From Bimastos eiseni (lineage: Eukaryota > Annelida > Clitellata > Crassiclitellata > Lumbricidae): a stretch of DNA of 64,000 bases. Each line of letters opens with the position of its first letter. Positions within the stretch are counted from its first letter, which is position 1. A program made the position numbers and the translations under genes. Under the pieces are notes generated by a model that saw nothing but the letters and a program-made list of their open reading frames with translations, did not search any database and was not told where the DNA came from. The stretch is from the NCBI GenBank assembly GCA_959347315.1, contig OY365809.1, forward strand, positions 3,141,953-3,205,952, read 5' to 3'. This document shows positions 53,246 through 64,000 of this stretch, piece by piece.

Positions 53246-54760
53246 CGTTGGCATCATCTGTCTATAGTTTGTACTATACTTGTAATCGATTTGTCATCTC
53301 CATCCTATAAACTGTTCTGGTGGACAGTCTTAAAATTCCACGACATTTTAAAAGATTTTAGACACATTAAAAGACAATAAAAACTTTGTCCCAAGAGTAT
53401 GCAACTGTTGTAGCATATTCAATAGAATGGTCCTTGTCGTCAAAGTCAAGCACTATTTTGAATTAAATATCTTATAACCAGGTTGCAGTGTGCCAACCTT
53501 GTCTTAATTAATAATTAACGAAAATCATCATCATCACATTGAGTAACTAGGCGAAGGTGGAATATGAGTTCTAGGGAGAAGAAGGATTTGAAGAGTTGGG
53601 AGATGAGGAACAGAGGTGATGATGTAGAGAAATGGGCCAAAATACAAAGATCTAACTAAGGCGAACTCGATTAGCGCCTGTAAATAAGCTGGTTCCCATA
53701 ACTTGGCTATTGGCGCTGTATAAATGTTGGGATACGACTCTGAGTAAAGCTCGCTGAATTCGTTGACAGATAGGCCTAATCGCAACTCAAAATCAGTCAA
53801 AACAAATCCAAAAACCTTTATTGTTCACAAAATAAGATTATAATTTGATCATAATATGAATGATACGAGTCTATATTTGGCAAGAGCAGAAAGCTGAAAC
53901 CTTTCTAGTGACTACACTAATTTAGTGTAATGCAATGTAAATCTTCAAAAATTCATTAACGCCCCCCAAAAGAAGACTAACCTCATCACAGGCGCTGTTA
54001 CATTAACTACGGCTAACCGAACTCTGATCTCCATCGGACTCTCTTTTTACAGCCCTACCGATCCGACGCAGAGCTCGTGAATAGGCTGGTTCCTTGTGCT
54101 TGGGTTTCGAGTGGCGCTTTAGAAGTTTGAAGATTACGATACGATTACGAGTAGTAGACAAAATGTATAGGCCTACCATCAGCCAGCACAGACGTAATTT
54201 TTTACTGTGATCACGAAACCTATGGGCCGACATGTACATTTGGACAGTGCGTTTTGGGTTTCTTGCAAGTTCAAGTATAGCCTCGTATTATTGCACACTT
54301 AAATTCTGATTGACGTTAACTTACTAACTTATTGTTATCTCTGCATAAATTGATGACGTCATGCATCTTGTTGTAGTTGACACAGGGAGGGTTCAGGTCG
54401 TCACCACGCTTTTGGGGCAAAGTTACGCATTACCAGGTAAATATTTCGTTAACAATCCATTAATTAATTAAATTCTGAGACTAAACTATCTGTAAAACGT
54501 CGCTAATCTGTGTAAATACTTGATCTATTAAATCATACAAACATTGTGACAACTTTCAGTTAGTAACTTCAGACTGCTTCTTAAATCGTGAACTATAATC
54601 TTTGATTGTTCGTATGAAACTCTAAAAGTCTAACAGCTTTAAACAGCTTCATCGGGCTTGAAGCTCACACCGACACTATGCAATCTCGTATGCCGTACAA
54701 ATCTTCAACTCTTTATTTTCTAATTTTTAATAGTTTTACGATAATTTTGCCTTGCGTAAT
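53246..54760. other. intergenic between pou2f and PRDX5
   Basis: No convincing exon; frames of up to 88 codons are not recognised. Confidence 0.5.
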
Positions 54761-54762
54761 TG

Positions 54763-54770
54763 TATATAAA
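54763..54770 (+). promoter_or_regulatory. TATA box candidate for PRDX5
   Basis: TATATAAA within TTGTATATAAAAGCTG, 180 bases before the PRDX5 ATG. Position allows a 5' UTR of about 150 bases. Not proven. Confidence 0.4.
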
Positions 54771-54950
54771 AGCTGTTTACTGTGTATTGCGCTAAAGCAA
54801 TGATCTGAAATTAAAGTTATCTTATAAATGACCCCTCAGTCATTTTGCCCTTGCTGGTTTGGGAGGATTGGAGTGCGTAAGCAATCCCAGATATAGTCTG
54901 AGTTTTAGAAATAAATACTTTGATTTAATTAATTTGAGAATTTGCACAGT

Positions 54951-55049
54951 ATGCGGTATTTGTTGCAAAGCAGAAGACTTTTGGTAAACTACGGAGCGGC
55001 TGTCAACAGGACAATTTTTACTTCTGCTATCAACATGGCTCCAATTAAG
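54951..55049 (+). CDS. prdx5: prdx5 exon 1: mitochondrial leader and MAPIK
   Basis: ATG chosen because it gives a basic, acid-free leader; donor AAG|GTAACC, phase 0. The second ATG at 55035 starts MAPIK. Confidence 0.93.
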
Positions 55050-58000
55050 GTAACCACAAATCGTATCTCGGCGCGCCCTACATAAAAATCGTAAATGCTT
55101 TATGTAAAGGTGTGGGTGATATAGTGCAGTACAATTAATTGTGTAAAGTTGAAAGAGCCATTCTAGAATATAATTTGTCGAGTGTTTATCGTTTTTACGT
55201 TATACATTATTGACCATTGTAGCATAATATTTTGTTCACCAATCCAACAATTATTCCTTTAATCATTCCAGTTTCTGCTCACTGCTTTCTGCTGTTTCTG
55301 TTTCATCAATCCAGCTTCTACTTGCACTATAAATTGTTTCCTCAATCCGAGTTTATTTTGTTTTTATCATTCCAACTTCCATTTATAGCAACAATCATTT
55401 TGATCAGCCCAAGCTCCATTTTATCAAGAATTATTTTCATTGATTCAACTTGTGGTGTACTGAACATAATGTTCAACACCAAAACCTGGTTGTACAAAAT
55501 CTGTCACAATGCGTCAATAATGTAGAATGCTGAAACGATTGATTACCATTTAATATGTCATATCCGTCAAGCTCAGTAAATTTTTATTAAATAATTGCTA
55601 GTTCTATTCGTTAATTCTCTTATCAAATATTGCAGCTTTTTGAAAAACTACTGCCTTTTCTCTACTCACCTATTTGTTAGCCGAAATATCTGCACCTGTC
55701 ATTAACTAACAACTGAACACACTCTCTTTTAACAAATACTACTGTGATGTGATGCCTGCCCTACCTAGTAGATAACACCCTGGGGCTCAGCTGAGGAACC
55801 GAGTTCAATACCCGTATCCCCCTATATGGTTAAACAGTCATCCTTTCACTTGATGGCATTGGTAAAATTGGATGTATAGTGTAATGATCACCTTGCATGA
55901 CTGCAGACAATAAAACTTGACTCAGTAATAACTTTTCATTGTTTGCTCATGAACACTCTTCTTGTAATCATACTGTGTTATCTACTTGGCCGATTGGTCA
56001 GTTTGAAATTGATTTGACTGGTGTGCATGGAATTGATGAAGAATTCTGTTTCAGGCCGGAGACAAGCTTCCGACAACTCCACTGTTCGAAGGGACTCCCA
56101 CAAATAAGGTCACCTTGGCCGACGTGTTTGGCAACAAGAAGGGCGTCCTCTTCGCAGTTCCAGGAGCGTTCACTCCAGGCTGTTCCAAGGTTAGTGGACG
56201 CAGATATAGATCTGAATGTGTAGGAGTGTTTTCTTGAGCTGGGTATGAATTCGTTGCTGCCTTTATTAACTGATCGGAAATGCTGCGTACATTCAAAGAA
56301 AGCATTGGAGATTCTTCTCTGGTCATAACTTCACCTAGAACTGCTCTTGGTAAATAAGCTTTATCTGCGGGATCTGGATTTTGGAAGGTCCTCCCTGTAT
56401 CTGTTTCTCATGCATGATATGTCTCCCTGTATCTGTCTGACCTGTGTAAAAGACTCTCTCCCTATCAGGAGCGGCGATCCCGGTGGCTCGAGGGGGAGAA
56501 GTCGCCCCCTTTTACAGAGAATGGGTAAGTTATACTTTTGTGTCCCCCACATTTCTTATCCCTCTCATTGGGTGTCCCCACCTCTCAAACGAGATCACTG
56601 CCTCAGCTTCTTGTATTTGCTTATCCTGCATGATATCTCTCCATTTATCTGTTCGTTCTACTTAACATCTCTCCCTGTATCTGTTTGTTCTGCTTAATAT
56701 CTCTCCCTTTATCTGTTCACTCTGCTGAGTTGCATAGGTTATTTCATTCTTGACTTAAAGACTACTAGGTTTCAAATTGCTCATCCGTCATATGTAGCTG
56801 TTCTGCCTTATCAGACTAATCTGGATATTGACCTGCTGTGGGGCCATTGTTTGTGGCCTTGTGCTTTTGCCGTGAGAACAATGGAAGTCCCTAAGTACAA
56901 CTTTAAGATATATATCTATCAGACCCGTCTTGTTGTAACTATGGACTCTGTGTACACTTTTCACAGGCATTTTAAAACTTCTGTGTTGCCAAAGTTTGGA
57001 TGGAAACAACGCCTCTGATGTGGTATCTAAGAGGAAGCGATATATCTTGCCCTCTCTTTCTGCAGCTTCTTATCGACCTCTGTGCTCTTTTGACTGGCAG
57101 GTTACCAGTATCTTTGTTCCACAAAATAGCACCAAACTGTGGTCCAAGCTAGATCGTTTGCCACAATTGGATCCTACCTATGGAAAACTCTTCCTTCATT
57201 TCTACATGTTACCATTCGTTCAGGGTCTCTTCCTGCATCCATTTCCCTCCTAAATATCTTTTTCTACTCTTTGGCTCTCAGACTAGGAGCACTATTGTAT
57301 GGCCACTAAGGCAAAATAAAAATTAATAAAAGTTGTGCCAACTTCGAAACTAAAAATCAAGAGAATGAGACTTTTAAATACTCGATACTCAAACTCGACA
57401 AAATTGAACTTGCAATAATCGGTACTTGGACTCTGCAATAAATTCAAACTCGGTTCATCCTTACTGATGAGAAGACAGACCAATTCATGGCTCACATAAA
57501 AATTAGAAATTTGGGATTTCCTTTAAGTGATGCTTGCGTTCCAACTGTACTGACCTCGTTACATCTTTGTAGCCCTAATACAGTGTGGCATGATGGCTGA
57601 TCAGTCAGAGCGGTCGGCCCGTAACACTCCGTGCGCGCCGAGTGAGCGGGTTCGACCCTTGTCCGAGGCGTCACTGTGTAGGGACCTTGAGCAAGTCTTT
57701 TGCGCACAATTTTTCTGCGGTACAACTGCATTTGCATCGTCGAGGCGTGTGCGAAAGATGTTGGAAGAAGGGCGAACTCAAATTTCAACATTTTAAATTT
57801 CGATTATGTTCTGACAGACTCATCTGCCCGGATATGTGGAGCAAGCAGAGGCCCTGAAGAAGAAAGGAGTGGAGGTGATCGCTTGTGTCTCTGTCAATGA
57901 TCCATTCGTCATGGAAGCCTGGGGAAAGGCACATAACGCCGACGGGAAGGTAAGAACCAACACTAATATATACTCTATGCTAACAACATACAGTTCAGTT

Positions 58001-60152
58001 AATTGTGGTTTTAATTACAATTAAAGGTTTAAATTGGTCACACTGCAATATGACACTAATCAGGGTTGTACTACCCCATATTCGAGCAGTACTGAAAACC
58101 CTTTTTTCAGATTACACAGATACAGTGTACATTCGATTATTGAAATTATTATTGAAATACCAATTAATTATAGGGGCTGATTATTTTATAATATGATTAT
58201 ATTGCTCTTTTTCTTTGTAACAATTATTGTGCAAAAAAACAATGTATTATTTCAACATTTTCACTGTTAGTTGTGACTATTTGGATAGGGCATTGTTAAT
58301 CCATGTGGATAGTGGCAAGCTGTCCAAGGTATAATAATTTTGTTAACATTTTCATGTATTGGTATCGGTATAGCTCTACTGAAGTGTCCAGCTTTCAGCG
58401 TCAGTAAGGAGCGATCAAAGTTAGGAGGACATCTGTTTGTTGGAATGTTTGTTCATGTTTGTGATTTCACAACGGTTCTTTGATTTCGCTACATAATTTT
58501 TTTAATCATTGTATAGGAATCTAATAATAAGAATAGTTCCGTTTATTCAATTAACACTGAAAAATGCTGTTATAATTACATGTTAACAGGTTGACCTAGA
58601 GTAGATTTTCTAACTTAACACGTCAGAATTTTTAATTGAAATATTTGAAAGTGTCTTAGTTCTATTTCTTTTGACCCAGCTATTAGTCATCTTGAGTTGA
58701 TCAAAGCAGCAATTTGATTTCTCCAACCTTTAACAAAATGTACAATTATTGTTTTGTTTGTTAGGTGCGAATGCTGGCCGATCCGTCGGGCGCCTTTACG
58801 AAGGTAGTGCAAAGTTTTAGATTCAGTAACTAGCCACTCCTTTGTTTCTTTAAGTTGTTTTACATTTGATAAATATCTTTGCAATTCTTCAGTCTTCAAC
58901 GATATAATTCTTTTTAAGAACGCATGATACATGCAATGTATATATCTGTTTGAAGCAGTGCTATGAGTATGCTGATGGTTGTTTTGATCTGTTGGTTTAA
59001 GCAATCTCATGCTGCCAATGCAACATTGTACATTATATTCATGTCATTATTATTATTATTTTTATTATTATTATGCATTTATTAGGTGGCACTACCTAGT
59101 GACCAGACATCAAATGATTGCTCTGAGCATTTGTGAGTGAAGGGCATGCTAAAGGTCCCCCCTCATTTTAACAATTTTTAGGAGTCGTCAAAAACCTGAG
59201 TCACAAGGCAAGCTCTCTTACCAATTGGTCACGGTGCTTTGCATCATTTGTAGCAAGGGATGTCATTAAACCCAATTTATGCTAATTACTTAAGTTGCCC
59301 CATTATCTTAGGTACATTCGATTACAATACATGGGTATTGCGTTATTTGAGACATGTTGTATCATGTTATGTGCAACACATTCTTATTGATCAATAGTTG
59401 ATGTAACTAGACACTTTGTCCCAGTGATACCACTTGCATGACCATCAAAACCATGTACTTGTGTTATGGTGATCAATGAAGCATATTGATTGGATATGGC
59501 TTTTTGTTGAATCAGGAGGTTGACATGGAGATTGACCTAAGCGGAGCTCTTGGTAACAAACGATCGAAGAGGTAAGCTCTCCAGGTTCTGATATGATCAA
59601 GATCTCACACCCTTGACCTTCTGAAGTATATTGAAATGTAACTGAACATTTCTTGTGGTGTGGAGAGAAACCCAAATTGTCTTGCATACGTTGGGTTGGT
59701 TCCACACTTGGGCGTAGGCCCACCACTAGTGACTTTTATTTAATATCATAAGGGCTAGCAAAGAGAGCTCCTCAAGGTGGGTATCTTGAAGGGCGCTATA
59801 TAATTCCGCTGCGTGATGGATCCAACGACATGGAATGGGCTACCCCAAGAGCCTTGCCTTCTGCCCAAAACCTCATCAGCATTCTATTCTTTAGCCTTGT
59901 CTGACCAGGAGTGTGGCGCTGTATTAGGTTTCGTTGATTGTCATGTTTGCAGTCATAGATGCAATTCATTTCACGTCAATGCAGTACATCAAATTTTGAT
60001 GTGGCCGTTTGAAGTAATAAAAAGTCGACATGTCATCTGTTTGTAGGTATTCTGCAGTCATCGAGAATGGCACTCTGAAGACTGTCAATGTGGAGCCCGA
60101 TGGCAAAGGCCTTACCTGCAGTTTGGCACCAGAGATCCTGAAACAGGTCTAA
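54951..60152 (+). CDS. prdx5: peroxiredoxin 5 (atypical 2-Cys), complete, six exons
   Basis: Thioredoxin-dependent reduction of H2O2, alkyl hydroperoxides and peroxynitrite. Exons 54951-55049, 56055-56189, 57818-57949, 58765-58803, 59516-59571, 60047-60152 join to 188 codons plus TAA. The N-terminus ([20 protein letters not shown]) is basic and amphipathic, as for mitochondrial import; an internal ATG gives MAPIK, the start of the short form in mammals. Peroxidatic Cys76 lies in [10 protein letters not shown] with its conserved Thr73; Cys101 in VIACVSVND; resolving Cys178 in LTCSLAP. These match Cys47, Cys72 and Cys151 of human PRDX5; the loop before the last differs by two residues. The C-terminus is KQV, not the SQL peroxisome signal of human PRDX5. 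Confidence 0.97.
55050..56054 (+). other. prdx5 intron 1
   Basis: About 1 kb. 55230-55450 has repeated CATTCCAGCTTCT/ATCAATCCAG words; 55835-55990 is a foldback-family relic (CTTGCATGACTGCAGACAAT, TTGTAATCATACTG). Confidence 0.6.
56055..56189 (+). CDS. prdx5: prdx5 exon 2: peroxidatic cysteine
   Basis: Acceptor CTGTTTCAG, donor AAG|GTTAGT, phase 0: [42 protein letters not shown]. Confidence 0.97.
56190..57579 (+). other. prdx5 intron 2, left part
   Basis: Contains an array of ATCTCTCCCTGTATCTGTTTGTT-like words (56385-56710) and no recognised exon. 56840-57260 is a mostly open, unrecognised stretch. Confidence 0.5.
57580..57790 (+). repeat. tRNA-derived SINE, copy C (most complete)
   Basis: A-box region ATGGCTGATCAGTCAGAGCG, B-box region GCGGGTTCGACCC, then GAGGCGTCACTGTGTAGGGA, CCTTGAGCAAGTC and GAGGCGTGTGCG. 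The tRNA-like spacing of A and B boxes supports Pol III origin. Sits immediately before prdx5 exon 3. Confidence 0.8.
57818..57949 (+). CDS. prdx5: prdx5 exon 3
   Basis: Acceptor TTCTGACAG, donor AAG|GTAAGA, phase 0: [48 protein letters not shown] copy C ends about 28 bases before the acceptor. Confidence 0.97.
58765..58803 (+). CDS. prdx5: prdx5 exon 4 (39 nt)
   Basis: Acceptor TTTGTTAG, donor AAG|GTAGTG, phase 0: [13 protein letters not shown]. Confidence 0.95.
59516..59571 (+). CDS. prdx5: prdx5 exon 5
   Basis: Acceptor GAATCAG, donor AAGAG|GTAAGC, phase 0 in and phase 2 out: [18 protein letters not shown]. Confidence 0.95.
59690..59910 (+). repeat. LINE 3'-end pieces in prdx5 intron 5
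   Basis: CTTGAAGGGCGCTATATAAT is a LINE end, followed by a second piece reading [10 protein letters not shown], the P..WN.LP motif of CR1/L2 tails. Confidence 0.55.
60047..60152 (+). CDS. prdx5: prdx5 exon 6: resolving cysteine and stop
   Basis: Acceptor TTTGTAG, phase 2 in: [38 protein letters not shown] at 60150-60152. Confidence 0.97.
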
Positions 60153-60341
60153 GGACGACCTGTCGATCGTTGTGCGTAGGACAGCTCTCGGTTCGGCTCA
60201 AATGCGACATTGCTTTGGGAATTCTTTCCTCTCTTGATACGGTTCATTTAGTGTGGATCATATAGCTTGGTAGATCTGATGATGAACCAGAGTTTGGTTA
60301 GCCTATGCAAGCCTAGCTAGTAGCTAGTTCTTCTGCCGACA

Positions 60342-60347
60342 AATAAA
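60342..60347 (+). terminator. poly(A) signal of prdx5
   Basis: AATAAA 190 bases after the stop, followed by the GT-rich TTTGCCTGGGGTTTGGTCTT. Confidence 0.65.
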
Positions 60348-60349
60348 AT

Positions 60350-62358
60350 CTCGATTTCGTTTGCCTGGGGTTTGGTCTTGGAATTTATAGAGATATATAG
60401 TAGCACAAAGAGACATTTTGTCATGGGAATCCAGCAACTTTTACTTCAGCTTAATGCCCTTGGCTGCCTCTCCGTTCAACAAGTGACTCCTTCCTCCCTT
60501 GTTGGCCTCACATTAAGGTACCACTTGCGGAGCTTCTGAACAGTTCACCCTACTAGAGGCGCTCTATAAATACTTCAATATGTGGTCGAAATTATTTCAT
60601 TCAAAACCGTGGTCGAAATTATTTCATTCAAAACCGTGTGTCTACTCCGATTTGCAATATTTATTGAAAGTTCAAACTGTAAAATCACAGTTACTCTCCA
60701 AAAACAAATGGTCTTTGAAGGCTGCACAATAGGATCATACTATCAACATAATGTCGGGCACACAACAAATTATGCAGTAAACAAAATTATGTCAATCGAC
60801 GATAACAATCAGACATTAAAATTTCTAACAACAATTTATCACATGTATCAGTTTATCGTAACAGCATCATCTAACACAAGGCGCATCCCTGAAGGGTCAA
60901 CCATTAAGTACGTAGTCATAAAGTGACGGGAGGGACCTTTACCTGAATGCAGTACCCCAATCCTGCAGTTCATGTGCATTCAGGATCTGCATGATGGCCT
61001 AATAGCTGTAATGCTCGAAGTGCTGAGGCATAATATTCAGATTGGGGACTTGAGAGGGTAATGCCCAAGCAATCGTTGACAGAATGGGGCAAAATGGGGC
61101 AGTTTTTGCAGACGTTCTTAATGGATGACCCATCACAATTTTTAGAGTATAATGGAATAAAAAGCTGCCGTCTTAAGATGTTCTCACTTCTAGGTGTTGC
61201 ATACCTCTTCAAGGTTCCAGCATGCAATGCAAAAGTCTGTAAATTTATAAAAAAATTATACAATTCATAAAATAGAGTAAATAACTCGATGAGTTCCAAC
61301 AAAATAAAAGTTGGAAGAAGATCTGAAGATTGATTTTCAAATGGACAGATTTCTTAATGCAGTAGAATTTGACATGAACTCAATTTCCCTTTTAACACCT
61401 GAAAAACACTCATGATCAAGTTTTAAGGATATTTAAATAAAAAGTGATTGGTAAATGACAATCATATAAAGAACTACTTTGTAACTCAATTTTACCACAA
61501 CCTGGAATGAGTGTCTTTCCATTTTAAAGCCATTTTGGCCACCTTCAACTAAGCACATTGCTAGCCAAGAAGTTTCCCACTTAGAGAGATACCATCTTGA
61601 TTCATCCTTTCATGATTTCATACTTTTGTGCACTGCATTTACCTTGCATTTTTGGCCACTGTCAATCATTGAATTTTAAGCACAATTGGACATGAACTAA
61701 TATTCCATTAATTCAATATCTTAATTGAATGCTAATAATCGCAAACTTCATGAAAATTATTAATTCTAGATCTTTCGTATCAAAGGAAATTCGTTTGGCA
61801 GGTGATTTCAAACGAATTCGGGCAGTGCCAGAATATGGGACGATTTTGTTGCTTCAGTTGCTGCAGAGGACAATTTTAGATCCACCTGGGGTCAATGACA
61901 TAATCGGAAATGTATTGCTAGAAGGCAGTGTGTTCTTAAACTCATCTGTTACAGCAATGCTCCAGTAAAATGGGAACTGATAAAATCTCAATATAAAATT
62001 CATTGATTTACTTTTTCATGTTCTGTACTTCAGCACCACAACTGAGAAATGGCATTGACCACAAGCCACAAGAGGTCGTTGAAAAATATCTACCTGCATA
62101 GCAAAGTATTATGAAGCTACTGAAATCACGCACAAATAACATGCCCTGAAAACTGTAGCCGAGCCAAATGGAATCTGAGAACAATGCCTCAACTAAACAC
62201 AATTTAAATAAAATTCTAAAAAAAATCTGGAATTTTCAATCACAGTCCATACCAAAAACTCTGGCCCACGAGAACCAAAACGAAACTGTCACACAACCAT
62301 CACCCACATTTGGACATCAACATACATGGTAATCGGTATAAACTCCTATTTGGGTGCA
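60350..62358. other. between convergent prdx5 and TRAK genes
   Basis: No recognised exon. A reverse AATAAA at about 60655-60660 could serve the - strand gene. Frames at 60970-61302 (-) and 61729-61968 (+) are not recognised; the region may be TRAK 3' UTR or hold further TRAK exons. Confidence 0.45.
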
Positions 62359-62792
62359 TCAAGCGATCACACATCCCGTTCTCTTTTCTGTCGAATCTTC
62401 CCGACGACCATCATCCTGGGCCACCAGCGTGCTCAACGGTACTCGAGTGGCACCGAGCAAAATGAACAATTCTCGTTCAACTGCATGCTTCGACCTTTCC
62501 GATCGCTTAGGGCTCTTTCGTGTCGACGACTTTCCGCACTCCCTGTCTTCGCTATTCGATACAGCTAGAGTTGGTTGGTCGTTGGAAATTGTGATCCCAG
62601 GTGAAGGTCTTTGGTGCTTGGGTTCAGTAGCAGTGGAGTCATCATCTTCCTCACAGTCGCTGAGGGAGTGGTCTTCCTGCTCAAAGTGACGCCCTGGTTC
62701 GTCACCCTTCACCTGGATGCCCTCACGACTCTCCAGAATGTTCCCAAGCCCCGGAGTTGACAAGCGATGCCAGTGGAACAGAGTCAGAGATC
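62359..62792 (-). CDS. trak: trak exon: LFHWHRL to stop codon
   Basis: Acceptor CTTGTCACAG, phase 1 in, stop at 62359-62361. 143 residues: the TRAK motif, an acidic run, then a basic SSTRKSPKRSERSKH segment and the end KRTGCVIA. The last four residues fit a CaaX prenylation box; that may be chance. Possible donors inside (for example after ATCCAG at about 62720) would shorten it. Confidence 0.8.
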
Positions 62793-63733
62793 CTGTGACA
62801 AGTCAAGAAATCATACTTTTGGTCAATCTGTCGACAATCATACTCTGTCCTACATAGGATGAACAGAGTGTTTATTTCCTGCCTAGTACCAAGTTTTACG
62901 ATTCAAGTTTTACAGAGTCAGAGTTCCAAACAATTAAAAAATCTCATTTTCTTGATCTTTAGTTGAACATTTTTATGAATATTTTGGTTTTGACTCGATT
63001 TACACTAGGAAGTAACAGAAAATATGAAGGCCGATTTGTATTAACACTCAAAACTCGAACCTATAGTTTGTTCGAGTTTGTGCAGAGTACTACGATCGAG
63101 CAGAGTTCCGAGTAGAGTTTTGGTTCATCCCTAGTCCTATACGCTAGTGATCAGCTCTAAAACGCCGTTAAGGAATAAGAGGCAACTGCAATGCTTGTTG
63201 CAACTGCTGTTGAGCAACTGCTACTTTCAAGACAATAACAGAAAGTAGCAATGATGTAACTATTTGTTGTAACATTGATACTTTCATAAAAATTGTGTGG
63301 TCGGGCAAAATTCGTTAAATGAATACGATGAGTTGATACATTACTTAGATAAAACAAAAGAAAATCGTTGATATATTTGAACTAATATAATGTAAATAGT
63401 GAATCTCTGAAGTTTCTCAGCACCACTCAAACACAGTGCCAGAGGGGACAATTCATTTACTTGTGCTTAATCCAATCAAGTTAACAACAGCTACACCGTA
63501 GGTTACTGAGTCACTTTCTGTGCCAGGTTAGAATCTGGGTTCAGCCATGGAGCAGTACTGGGATGGAATACAATTGAAATTCAAGTATAGACTTAGAATC
63601 AGGGGGTCAGCACAGACCTTCAATTGGTTTCACCAGCTGTAGCTTCTCAGAGTGATGACTCGAGAAACTCGAAAACCCACTGGTTGTACTTCGCGGAGTT
63701 TGGCATCCTTCCGATACGCAGTCGTCATCCAAC
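62359..63733 (-). CDS. trak: TRAK/Milton mitochondrial transport adaptor, two exons
   Basis: TRAK/Milton proteins link Miro on mitochondria to kinesin-1 and dynein. Exons on the - strand: 63733-63618 and 62792-62359, joined in phase 1. Across the junction the protein reads KLQLVKPIEG then SLTLFHWHRLSTPGLGNILE, with SREGIQVKG following; TRAK1 has KLQIVKPLEG, ATLHHWQQLAQPHLGGIL and RPGVVTKG there, the signature after the Milton/HAP1-N region. The coiled-coil N-terminal part lies beyond the right edge. After an acidic stretch (DCEEDDDSTATEP) the frame ends at 62359, far shorter than vertebrate TRAK tails, so either the gene is short or an intron donor was missed. Neighbour prdx5 converges from the left. 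Confidence 0.88.
62793..63617 (-). other. trak intron
   Basis: No repeats or exons recognised apart from AGCAACTGC-type words near 63190-63230. Confidence 0.6.
63618..63733 (-). CDS. trak: trak exon: Ser/Thr-rich and KLQLVKPIE
   Basis: Acceptor TTTTTTACCTAG, donor GAAG|GTCTGT. Encodes LDDDCVSEGCQTPRSTTSGF, SSFSSHHSEKLQLVKPIE. The KLQLVKP motif is diagnostic when joined to the next exon. Confidence 0.85.
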
Positions 63734-64000
63734 CTAGGTAAAAAAACAGAACAAAAAGCCTCTGGAGTTCAACTCCCAGTAGGCAAAAATAACTTATATA
63801 CATCAATAAAACACCAGTATCAGTTGTTTCTAACCATTTTTGACCCAGTAATAACTTCATCTGTTTTTATCCATTGATGCTAAATGGCATATGTCGGGAA
63901 TTGATGATGACGACGATGATGATGATGAATAACTTATACATTATAACCCATCAAGTATGCCTTAATAATAGGTATAACTAAATTCCTCTCACATTTATAT
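63734..64000 (-). other. trak intron to window edge
   Basis: Contains a GATGATGACGACGATGATGA run at about 63902-63929; no exon seen. Confidence 0.5.

Noticed and set aside
57580..57660. tRNA gene
   Set aside because: Boxes are present but the acceptor and anticodon stems do not pair well and a SINE body follows; other copies exist.
57590..57900. Frames across the SINE and prdx5 exon 3
   Set aside because: They are open frames that run out of the SINE into the exon in wrong phases; the true exon starts at 57818.
61729..61968. 79-codon + frame between prdx5 and TRAK
   Set aside because: No resemblance and no splice context; retained only as a note on the region.

Overview
This is a window of animal nuclear DNA, not bacterial: split genes with GT-AG introns, long intron and intergenic tracts full of microsatellites and minisatellites, a tRNA-derived SINE, LINE 3' ends and a Ty3/gypsy-type element. 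The gene content (Robo, class II POU factor, peroxiredoxin 5, TRAK/Milton) is bilaterian. The gypsy element has integrase placed before reverse transcriptase, the Gmr1-like arrangement first known from deuterostomes. Together with the repeat style this suggests a marine invertebrate deuterostome (echinoderm, hemichordate or cephalochordate), but another invertebrate phylum cannot be excluded from the sequence alone.

Layout, left to right. (1) 1-15.3 kb, + strand: the 3' two thirds of a Roundabout (ROBO) axon-guidance receptor, from Ig5 through three FN3 domains, the transmembrane segment and the cytoplasmic tail with an LPPPP (CC2) motif and the conserved SSSDGSF block; the Ig1-Ig4 exons lie left of the window. 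Many of its introns carry tandem arrays that touch splice sites. (2) 15.3-19.4 kb: intergenic, with LINE debris. (3) 19.47-41.0 kb: a 21.5-kb composite repeat block: two 1.7-kb direct repeats (19468-21215 and 39281-41001) bracket two full and one broken copy of a 5.3-kb tandem unit without a recognisable gene; the third copy is interrupted by a decayed, 5'-truncated Gmr1-like retrotransposon on the - strand (34443-39217). (4) 41.0-45.4 kb: intergenic or 5' region of the next gene, with minisatellites and a strong POU-dimer (MORE-type) site. (5) 45.4-50.8 kb, + strand: a class II POU transcription factor (POU2F/Oct-1-like) with Q-rich exons, then the POU-specific domain and the homeodomain. (6) 54.95-60.15 kb, + strand: a complete six-exon PRDX5 gene encoding a 188-residue atypical 2-Cys peroxiredoxin with a mitochondrial-type leader and an internal MAPIK start. 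(7) 62.36-63.73 kb, - strand: two exons of a TRAK/Milton mitochondrial-transport adaptor, tail to tail with PRDX5 and continuing beyond the right edge.

The four host genes do not form a functional unit; they are ordinary neighbours. The unusual part is the 21.5-kb block between ROBO and the POU gene. Exon borders were placed by eye from splice sites, reading-phase continuity and recalled family sequence; repeat borders are by-eye alignments and may be off by several bases.
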